A stretch of DNA of 5,199 nt from Gammaproteobacteria bacterium (GTDB lineage Bacteria > Pseudomonadota > Gammaproteobacteria > Nitrococcales > Nitrococcaceae). The notes under the pieces were generated by a model. That model did no database searches. It worked only from the letters and a program-made list of their open reading frames with translations, and was not told the origin of the DNA. This document shows, one piece after another, positions 1-5,199 of this stretch. The stretch is from contig JAGXLT010000084.1 of the NCBI GenBank assembly GCA_018334525.1, forward strand, positions 1 to 5,199, given 5' to 3'. Numbering within the stretch: the stretch's first letter is position 1; each line of letters begins with the position of its first letter. The position numbers and the translations under genes are program-made.

Positions 1-76
1 GGAAGGGAAGCTGCCGGTTGAGCAATGCATGATCAGCCACATCCTGGGGAACCGGATAAATGTTATCTGCTGACAT
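1..76 (-). CDS. acs: Probable acetyl-CoA synthetase, N-terminal fragment (cut by window edge)
   Basis: Only the first 25 codons are present, and the gene runs off the left end. The ATG at 76-74 is preceded by a strong ribosome site (GGAGAG, 8 nt spacer). The peptide starts MSADN and continues IYPVPQDVADHALLN, which resembles the start of AMP-forming acetyl-CoA synthetases (in E. coli Acs the matching stretch reads TIPANIADRCLIN). From family knowledge, Acs converts acetate, ATP and CoA to acetyl-CoA in the cytoplasm, for growth on or scavenging of acetate. None of the adenylate-forming catalytic motifs falls inside the window, so the call rests on this short N-terminal match. Another acyl-CoA synthetase remains possible. 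It lies 53 nt downstream of cbrB on the same strand with no visible terminator between them, so it may be read through from the cbrAB transcript or have its own promoter. Confidence 0.62.
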   Translation of the reverse strand, partial: MSADNIYPVPQDVADHALLNRQLPF

Positions 77-84
77 ATCTTTTT

Positions 85-90
85 CTCTCC
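85..90 (-). promoter_or_regulatory. Ribosome binding site of the acs-like gene
   Basis: On the minus strand GGAGAG is followed by AAAAAGAT and then ATG. This is a clear Shine-Dalgarno sequence with an 8-nt spacer, and it fixes the start of the downstream gene. It is the strongest ribosome site in the left part of the window. The A-rich spacer overlaps a sequence resembling the Hfq/Crc catabolite-repression motif (see findings). Confidence 0.75.
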
Positions 91-129
91 TCAAATTTTC
101 CGTTACTCGAAATCCTTTATCGACCCTTG

Positions 130-1464
130 CTATCCTGCTTGGCCACGACGCTGAAGTCCAAACCGCTGCCGACGTTCCCAGAGTGCTTTGCGGCTAATGC
201 CTAATTGCTTTGCGAGTTCCGTCTCGGTCATACCATTTTCATTTTCGCGAACGAATTTACAAAAATAGGCTTCAAGGGATAGGTCGGGTGCCGTCTGCTG
301 CCCATTATGATTCTGTCTTGGCAGGGCCAGCTGATCAGCGGTAACCTCTCCGCTATCCAGCATGATCACAGCGCGTTCAATCAGATTTTCGAGCTCGCGG
401 ACGTTGCCGGGCCATGAGTACTGATTTATTACTGACAAAGCATCGGGCGTGAAATGCATGGCTGGTCTGTTCAGGCGGCGACAGGCTTTCTCCAGCAAAA
501 ACTCTGCCAGTGCGGCAATGTCTTCGCCTCTCTCACGAAGCGGTGGCAGCGCGATTTCCATCACATTGATCCGAAAATAGAGATCGTTCCGAAACGCCTG
601 GGCTTGAACCAGTTGGTCAAGATCCCGGTGTGTGGCGGTCACCAAACGGATGTCGATGTGCTTGGAGTGTGAGGCGCCTACCCGGCGAATCTCTGATTCC
701 TGTAAAACCCGCAATAATCGTGCCTGAGCGGGCAGGGGAAGCTCAGCGACCTCATCTAAAAAAAGTGTCCCGCCATTAGCCGCTTCTACGAGGCCTTCGC
801 GGGCCGAGTATGCACCGGTGAATGCGCCTTTTTCATGACCGAATAGTTCAGCTTCTAGGAGTGAGTCCGGTATGGCAGCGCAGTTCACGGCAATTAACGG
901 CCCGTCCGCACGAGCACTCTGCTCATGAACGGCTCGCGCAACCAGTTCTTTGCCAGTGCCTGATTCGCCCAGGATAAGCACCGTTGTATCGGTCGGGGCA
1001 ACGCGAGCGATGCGTTCGAAAACGTTCATCATAGCGGGGCAATCACCGACAATGCCTGTGACTGGGTACTCAACATCCAAACGAGCGCGAAGTGCGGCGT
1101 TTTGTCGCTTTAAGGTGTGTTCACGCAATGCGCGTTGGACGGTTAATAACAACTCCGCGTTATCAAACGGCTTAGCAATGTAATCCACAGCGCCCTGGCG
1201 CATTGCATCGACCGCCGATTTTACTGTTGCATAACTCGTCATGATGATTACTGGTGTCGAGTCGGCAACATCGATCATATGGCTGCCGTTCTGGCCGGGC
1301 AACCGGTGATCAGCAAGGATTAAATCATAATCCGATAATGCGCCCATGCGTTGGGCCTCTTCTGCAGACTCAGCTCCGTAGACAGAATGGCCATCGCGCT
1401 GTAACAGCCGAGTTACTGCCTCTCGAATGACGGTTTCATCTTCTATGATGAGTATCTCAGCCAT
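130..1464 (-). CDS. cbrB: Sigma-54-dependent response regulator CbrB (NtrC family)
   Basis: This 444-residue cytoplasmic transcription activator is the partner of the CbrA kinase encoded just upstream. A receiver domain (about 3-115) has the acidic pocket E8/D9, phosphoacceptor D52, T76 and K98. An AAA+ sigma-54 interaction domain (about 137-370) carries Walker A GESGTGKE (166-173), an intact GAFTGA loop (213-218) that contacts sigma-54, Walker B GGTLFLDE (231-238), the [11 protein letters not shown] stretch (291-301) with the arginine-finger region, and [10 protein letters not shown] (351-360). The C-terminus (about 411-437) is a Fis-type helix-turn-helix, and its [10 protein letters not shown] recognition helix is typical of CbrB. 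In Pseudomonas CbrB activates use of histidine, arginine and other carbon/nitrogen sources, and the crcZ sRNA. The length is slightly below the roughly 480 residues I recall for P. aeruginosa CbrB. The ATG at 1464 overlaps the end of cbrA by 8 nt with only a weak ribosome site, so translation is probably coupled to cbrA. All key residues are present. A different NtrC-like regulator is unlikely given the neighbours. Confidence 0.93.
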   Translation of the reverse strand: MAEILIIEDETVIREAVTRLLQRDGHSVYGAESAEEAQRMGALSDYDLILADHRLPGQNGSHMIDVADSTPVIIMTSYATVKSAVDAMRQGAVDYIAKPFDNAELLLTVQRALREHTLKRQNAALRARLDVEYPVTGIVGDCPAMMNVFERIARVAPTDTTVLILGESGTGKELVARAVHEQSARADGPLIAVNCAAIPDSLLEAELFGHEKGAFTGAYSAREGLVEAANGGTLFLDEVAELPLPAQARLLRVLQESEIRRVGASHSKHIDIRLVTATHRDLDQLVQAQAFRNDLYFRINVMEIALPPLRERGEDIAALAEFLLEKACRRLNRPAMHFTPDALSVINQYSWPGNVRELENLIERAVIMLDSGEVTADQLALPRQNHNGQQTAPDLSLEAYFCKFVRENENGMTETELAKQLGISRKALWERRQRFGLQRRGQAG

Positions 1465-4390
1465 CAGCTTCGGTTGCCCTAATTAGACGTAATACGACTT
1501 CAGTTCCTGTGGCCTTTCCACGTCGAGCCTGAAGTGACAGGCTTCCCTCATAGTCTTGAACGATACTGTAAGCTAATGCAAGTCCCAGTCCGGTGCCTAG
1601 GCCCGGGGGTTTTGTGGTGAAGAAGGGCTCAAGCACCTTGTCTGCGATGGCAGGAGGAATGCCCTGGCCATTATCGATCACATGCACTTCAACCCGATCA
1701 CGAGACACCTTAGCAGTGATGCTCACATTCCCCTGCTCTGAGTCCTCGCTTGTGCAGGCATCAACCGCATTGCTGAGTAAATTCACAAAAACCTGCACCA
1801 ATCGCTGATGCTCAGCAAACACTTTGAGAGTTGGATCGACCGCCGCTTCAAATTGAATGTGTCGAGCACTTGGATTGAGCTGAAGCACCCGCTGTGCTTC
1901 TTGAATGACCGGCGCCAGTGCAACCGGCCTGGCCTGACGTGGCTCTGGAGTGGTGCCTGCGTGTGCGTAACCGATCAGCGTCTGCACAATGTGGTTAATG
2001 CGGTCTGTCTGTTCGAGAATCTGTTGGGCTTCCGGTTGATCGGCTGCGTCGCGCAGCTCTTGAGCCAGGCATGCGATGGCGGTGATCGGATTCCCGATTT
2101 CATGTGCTACTCCGGCGGCAAGGCGGCCGATAGAGGCTAATCGCTCACTGTGTGTTAACTCATTTTCAAGACGGTTAACGTCGGTCACATCTTCAATCAG
2201 TAACAGGCGGTCACCCTCGCTGCTACGATCGTCCCCTGAGATCAGGGTTTTATGTAGCGACAGCCAACAATCCCCCGTGGTCAGTCGGATATGGCGTTTG
2301 TAGGCATGCGCAGCGTCCTCATGGGCAAATTCGGCGAGTAAATCCGCCCAGGGAGGCTGCAGTTCGCTGACTTGCCGGCCCAGTATTCTTGGTGCGCTGG
2401 TGCCGGTGAGTTGTTCCATGGCAGGATTCCACCGCGATATTCGGTCATTAGGCGTGATAGCGACGACGCCCAGAGGCAGATCTTCCAATATCTGTCGGTG
2501 GTAGCGACGAAGTGCATCAAGCTCGCCGGCAATGCCGTAGAAACCTTTTCTATGCCGCTCCAGGCGTTCTTCGATCAGACGAACGTTTTGTGACAAAGCC
2601 GTGTGCGTATCGGTATCAAGCCGAAGGCATTGGTCGACAATATCGCGTGCCAGCATTGGTCCCATCATGCCGGATAGATTTCGTTGCACCTGCTCACGAA
2701 GCTGTTGCAGGTACTCCGGTCTTGTTTCTTCCCAGCTCAGTTCTAAATCGGTCATCGCACGTTCGATTTCCGCACCGGCCGCCGAGGCACCTGTCACAGG
2801 GGCCAGCTGATCGATAAACTGATTGGGGGAATTAGCCAGCAGTCCGCCTTCAGGCACACGCGTATTAAGATCATGACAGGCTTCTGCTGCTTCCGTTTCT
2901 TGTACTGAAGCGCGACTAAAAAGCGACACGAGCACGAAAATAAGCGCATTCGCTGTTACCGACCAAAAGGCCAGAGTGGCAAAATGCGTTGGTGTTTGGG
3001 TGGCGCCGAGATCAACCCCAACGATGTGAATAGGCCCAAAGGTGCTCAATGCCGGTAGCAGTGCTGCAGCGCCCCAGATTGCGCCGCCCGCCAATAGGCC
3101 CGCAATAAAGCCATTTCGACTCGCAGCCGGCCAGAATAGCGTTGCGATTACCCCAGGAATGAGCTGCGCCATGGCAAGAAAGGAGATCAGCCCCCAGGAA
3201 ACGAGGCCCTCGGTGCGCTCTAAACTCAAATAAAACAGGTAACCGGCGGCAATGACAACGGCAATCAGCACGCGTCGTGCCCAGCGGAGTGTGGCATAAA
3301 GGTCCTGATAAGGCGTTATCCGGACAACCGGAAGTACTAAGTGATTAAGACACATTGAGGAGATTGCAAGCGTGGAGACGATGATCATGGCGCTTGCCGC
3401 TGAAATGCCACCTAAATAGGCCAATAAAGCCAAGACGGCTGATTCAGAAAAAAGCGCGATGCCCAAAACGTAATAATCAGAGGAGCCGCCAATCTGCAGC
3501 GCTTGTCCGGCCCAGAGTACCGGCGGAATCCCGGCTGCCAGGATTAACAGTAATAAGGGGAATGCCCAGCTTGCGGTTCTAAGTCCTGCGCTATGCAGAT
3601 TCTCGGTGAACAGCATATGGAACTGTCGTGGCAGCAAAAAAGCGGCAGCGAAAGCAAGAAAGAGAAGTCCTGTCCAGCTGTCCCCGGATACTGACGAGTA
3701 ATAGTGCGTGAGTTTGTCCGGATTCTCTTTTAGCCAGTGATCCAAACCCCCAAGCTCGCCAAAGGCGAGTTTCACGGCCACTAAGGCGATGAGCACAAGT
3801 GCCCCGATTTTAATCACTGATTCAAAAGCAATCGCCGCAACGAGTCCGCTGTGCTTTTCGCGTGGTGTGACGTGTCTGGCACCAAAGATGATGGCGAAGA
3901 CCGTCACCATGATGCAAAAAACAATCGCAATGGTATGCGGCGGTGACTGGTCGCTTAAGACCTGGGTGGATTCGGCAACCGCTCGAATTTGTAAGGCAAG
4001 GTAGGGCAGGCTGCCGGTTAGAATCATTAAGGTGACAAGAACGCCGGCAAACTGGCTGTTAAATCGAAACGCAAACAAATCCGCTATCGATGTGAGTTGA
4101 TGGCGTCTCGTTAAACGGAGTAGCGGCATAAGGAGGATCGGCGTCAGCGCAAACGCCAGTGTCACCCCTAAATAAATGGTGATAAACGCAAGCCCGGAGC
4201 GTTCCGCAAACCCTACGCTGCCGTAGTAACTCCAGCTGGTGGCATACACGCCCAAAGAAAGCACATAGACAATCGGATGCCGAACGATTTTCGCCGGGAT
4301 CCAGCCACGCTCGCTAGCGTGTGCGATAAGGAATAAAACGGATAAATACGCCGTTGCGCTGATGAAAAGTGCAGCAACGCTAAAGCTCAT
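1457..4390 (-). CDS. cbrA: Symporter-type sensor histidine kinase CbrA
   Basis: This inner-membrane sensor kinase has 977 residues from the ATG at 4390, close to the roughly 983 of Pseudomonas CbrA. Residues 1 to about 495 form a sodium/solute symporter (SLC5) domain with about 13 hydrophobic segments, including the [16 protein letters not shown] and [13 protein letters not shown] ([10 protein letters not shown]) stretches typical of CbrA. A STAC-type linker follows (about 550-595, [16 protein letters not shown]), then a helical, coiled-coil-like segment (597-630) and a PAS domain (about 630-735, [10 protein letters not shown] at 654). The HisKA domain carries phospho-acceptor H763 in VAHEIGNP. 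The ATPase domain has N870/N874 (N box), D906-G910 (DNGQG), [10 protein letters not shown] (921-930) and GTGLGLALA (932-940). All kinase motifs are intact. Family knowledge: the symporter part can transport histidine in P. fluorescens, and the kinase phosphorylates CbrB. I prefer ATG 4390 to the in-frame TTG at 4420, which would add ten residues (MPYCLAAGHS) not typical of the family and has no better ribosome site. The start overlaps the end of the small upstream gene by 11 nt, and the 3' end overlaps cbrB by 8 nt. The natural stimulus in this organism cannot be read from the sequence. Confidence 0.93.
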   Translation of the reverse strand: MSFSVAALFISATAYLSVLFLIAHASERGWIPAKIVRHPIVYVLSLGVYATSWSYYGSVGFAERSGLAFITIYLGVTLAFALTPILLMPLLRLTRRHQLTSIADLFAFRFNSQFAGVLVTLMILTGSLPYLALQIRAVAESTQVLSDQSPPHTIAIVFCIMVTVFAIIFGARHVTPREKHSGLVAAIAFESVIKIGALVLIALVAVKLAFGELGGLDHWLKENPDKLTHYYSSVSGDSWTGLLFLAFAAAFLLPRQFHMLFTENLHSAGLRTASWAFPLLLLILAAGIPPVLWAGQALQIGGSSDYYVLGIALFSESAVLALLAYLGGISAASAMIIVSTLAISSMCLNHLVLPVVRITPYQDLYATLRWARRVLIAVVIAAGYLFYLSLERTEGLVSWGLISFLAMAQLIPGVIATLFWPAASRNGFIAGLLAGGAIWGAAALLPALSTFGPIHIVGVDLGATQTPTHFATLAFWSVTANALIFVLVSLFSRASVQETEAAEACHDLNTRVPEGGLLANSPNQFIDQLAPVTGASAAGAEIERAMTDLELSWEETRPEYLQQLREQVQRNLSGMMGPMLARDIVDQCLRLDTDTHTALSQNVRLIEERLERHRKGFYGIAGELDALRRYHRQILEDLPLGVVAITPNDRISRWNPAMEQLTGTSAPRILGRQVSELQPPWADLLAEFAHEDAAHAYKRHIRLTTGDCWLSLHKTLISGDDRSSEGDRLLLIEDVTDVNRLENELTHSERLASIGRLAAGVAHEIGNPITAIACLAQELRDAADQPEAQQILEQTDRINHIVQTLIGYAHAGTTPEPRQARPVALAPVIQEAQRVLQLNPSARHIQFEAAVDPTLKVFAEHQRLVQVFVNLLSNAVDACTSEDSEQGNVSITAKVSRDRVEVHVIDNGQGIPPAIADKVLEPFFTTKPPGLGTGLGLALAYSIVQDYEGSLSLQARRGKATGTEVVLRLIRATEADG
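4380..4390 (-). promoter_or_regulatory. cbrX/cbrA overlap, probable translational coupling site
   Basis: The minus strand reads ATGAGCTTTAG. It contains the cbrA ATG (4390-4388) and, in another frame, the TAG stop of the small upstream gene (4382-4380). The only ribosome site for cbrA is a short AGG (4400-4398) seven bases ahead, inside the upstream coding sequence. A weak site with a stop codon eight bases inside the next gene is the classic layout for terminating ribosomes re-starting on the next cistron. The coupling is inferred from this layout. Confidence 0.55.
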
Positions 4391-4574
4391 GCTGTGACCT
4401 GCGGCCAAGCAATAGGGCAATTAAAATAATTAATGCCAACCACAGCCCAAAGGGTGCGAACCATGGATAATTTTGCGCGGCCCACCATTTTGTGAGTGGT
4501 GAGCTGAACACTAACAGTCCCAGTGCAAAAACAAACAAGGATGTTGCGCCTGGTGCACGATCAGGTTTGTTCAT
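4380..4574 (-). CDS. cbrX: Small two-helix membrane protein upstream of cbrA (CbrX-like)
   Basis: This 64-residue protein has two predicted membrane helices, about 12-27 (LFVFALGLLVF core) and 42-57 (LWLALIILIALLLG core). A short loop between them (SPLTKWWAAQNYPWFAP) is rich in tryptophan and proline. Charges (K3, R6 at the front; R58, R59 at the end) suggest both termini face the cytoplasm. The start at 4574 has a good ribosome site (GGAG, five bases ahead). It overlaps the end of gluQ by 14 nt and the start of cbrA by 11 nt. Being squeezed between overlapping genes in the same direction, with its own ribosome site and coherent membrane topology, argues that it is real. I recall a small gene in this position in P. 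putida named cbrX and proposed to be translationally coupled to cbrA. I use the symbol on position and topology, not on a sequence comparison. Its biochemical role is unknown: it may be a partner of the CbrA membrane domain or may mainly serve to couple translation. Confidence 0.75.
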   Translation of the reverse strand: MNKPDRAPGATSLFVFALGLLVFSSPLTKWWAAQNYPWFAPFGLWLALIILIALLLGRRSQHEL

Positions 4575-5199
4575 GGGCGCTCCGCTCCCCCGTTGTTACC
4601 GAACGTATCACATGTGTGGCCCAGTGACGACTGGCCCAGTCCAGTATCTCCGGTGGGGGCGCGGTAGCGAGTTCCTGAGGTGGTGAGAGCCGCAGAAATT
4701 CAAGCGCCTGTATTAGGTGAGGTGTGGGATTTGCCGGATCGACCGCTGGTGCGTTATTGGTTTTGCTCAACTTGCGCCCCCCAGCATTCAGGGCGATTGG
4801 CGTATGCCAGTACTGCGGGGTGGGTAGTTTAAGTGCGCGTTGCAGAGCAACCTGAGGTGCCGTGGCATAAAGCAGATCTTCTCCCCGAACTACATGAGTA
4901 ACACCAAGGGCCGCATCGTCAAGCACCATCGCGAGGTGATAGGCATGTAAACCATCGCCTCGACGAACCAGAAAATCGCCCTGTGTTGTTAAAAGATCGA
5001 TCGTAATGTTGCCATGCGCACGATCAAAAAATTGGACCGGTGCGTGGGTGCAGCGAAAACGCCAGCTGCGCGCGTTGCGACCGGCTGGTAGGCCATCTCG
5101 GCAGGTTCCGGGGTAAATCATGCCGTTTATGCCGCGCGCAGCATCAGCGGTAATTTCTCGACGTGTACATGCACAGGGATACGCATTTGCCTCGGCAAT
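4561..5199 (-). CDS. gluQ: Glutamyl-Q tRNA(Asp) synthetase, C-terminal part (cut by window edge)
   Basis: The last 212 residues are present, and the reading frame is open to the right end of the window, so the true start lies outside. The ATG at 5121 is internal. From family knowledge, this cytoplasmic enzyme activates glutamate without tRNA and attaches it to queuosine in the anticodon wobble position of tRNA(Asp). It resembles the catalytic half of glutamyl-tRNA synthetase without an anticodon-binding domain. Seen here are the zinc ligands of the GluQ type, a CAC pair (codons at 5175-5167) followed by YPGTC (Y and C, 5115-5101). Between them are about six more residues than in E. coli GluQ. 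Also present are VVRGEDLLYATAPQ and the class I KMSKS-equivalent KLSKT (4773-4759). The N-terminal HIGH-like motif lies outside the window. The gene ends at TGA 4563-4561, inside the start of the small membrane protein gene (14-nt overlap). gluQ ahead of cbrA is the usual Pseudomonas order and supports the naming of the whole cluster. Confidence 0.93.
   Translation of the reverse strand: MAEANAYPCACTRREITADAARGINGMIYPGTCRDGLPAGRNARSWRFRCTHAPVQFFDRAHGNITIDLLTTQGDFLVRRGDGLHAYHLAMVLDDAALGVTHVVRGEDLLYATAPQVALQRALKLPTPQYWHTPIALNAGGRKLSKTNNAPAVDPANPTPHLIQALEFLRLSPPQELATAPPPEILDWASRHWATHVIRSVTTGERSAHEQT
4580..4583 (-). promoter_or_regulatory. Ribosome binding site of the CbrX-like gene
   Basis: The minus strand carries GGAG followed by CGCCC and then ATG at 4574, giving a five-base spacer. 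A second GGAG lies a few bases further upstream in a G-rich run. The site is inside the last codons of gluQ and supports the 4574 start over any later one. Confidence 0.6.

Noticed and set aside
77..129. Terminator or small RNA between cbrB and the acs-like gene
   Set aside because: The 53-nt gap contains no stem-loop with a T-run and is too short for a crcZ-type RNA.
165..221. Two possible sigma-54 promoters (GG-N10-GC on the minus strand, at 178-165 and 220-207) near the 3' end of cbrB that could serve the acs-like gene
   Set aside because: Both keep only the GG/GC core. The -12 parts read CAGC and AAGC instead of TTGC, and such cores are expected by chance within a few hundred bases. No paired upstream activator sites could be recognised.
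1808..2140. 110-codon open frame on the plus strand, opposite cbrA
   Set aside because: It is antisense to the kinase region of an intact cbrA, with no recognisable protein features. The other plus-strand frames in the window (for example 454-672, 950-1183 and 2512-2817) are likewise antisense to intact genes.
2281..2532. 83-codon open frame on the minus strand inside cbrA
   Set aside because: It lies in another frame fully within the PAS-encoding part of cbrA, and its product shows no recognisable domain. It is a shadow of the real gene.
4391..4420. Longer cbrA beginning at an in-frame TTG at 4420
   Set aside because: The ATG at 4390 gives the family-typical MSF start directly before the first membrane helix. 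The ten extra residues have no support, and TTG is a rare start.
4561..5121. Complete 186-residue gluQ starting at ATG 5121
   Set aside because: The frame continues upstream to the window edge and encodes the conserved zinc-ligand CxC segment, so the ATG is internal and the gene is only cut by the window.

Overview
The window looks like a chromosomal stretch of a gammaproteobacterium with a near-balanced base composition. The closest gene order I know is the CbrAB locus of Pseudomonas and related Pseudomonadales/Oceanospirillales-type bacteria. I cannot name the genus. The moderate GC and the gene found downstream argue against a typical Pseudomonas.

All real genes lie on the minus strand, so transcription runs from right to left. 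In that order they are: the 3' part of gluQ (glutamyl-Q tRNA(Asp) synthetase, 4561-5199, cut by the window edge); a 64-residue two-helix membrane protein in the position of cbrX (4380-4574); cbrA (1457-4390), a sensor kinase fused to a sodium/solute symporter domain; cbrB (130-1464), an NtrC-type sigma-54-dependent response regulator; and the first 25 codons of a gene whose product resembles the N-terminus of acetyl-CoA synthetase (acs, 1-76).

The packing is tight. gluQ overlaps cbrX by 14 nt, cbrX overlaps cbrA by 11 nt and cbrA overlaps cbrB by 8 nt. Only 53 nt separate cbrB from the acs-like start, and no terminator is visible anywhere. This suggests one transcript with translational coupling, though internal promoters cannot be excluded.

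Functionally, CbrA probably senses or transports a nutrient such as histidine, or senses carbon/nitrogen status, and phosphorylates CbrB. CbrB then drives sigma-54 promoters of catabolic genes. The small membrane protein probably serves CbrA, either through translational coupling or as a membrane partner. The most noteworthy departure from the Pseudomonas arrangement is at the left end. In Pseudomonas the sRNA gene crcZ and then pcnB follow cbrB. Here there is no room for crcZ, and an acs-like gene follows directly. This recalls the link between another symporter-type kinase, CrbS (with CrbR), and acs in Vibrio and others. The window is otherwise an ordinary housekeeping/regulatory region, and I see no mobile elements, CRISPR arrays or RNA genes.
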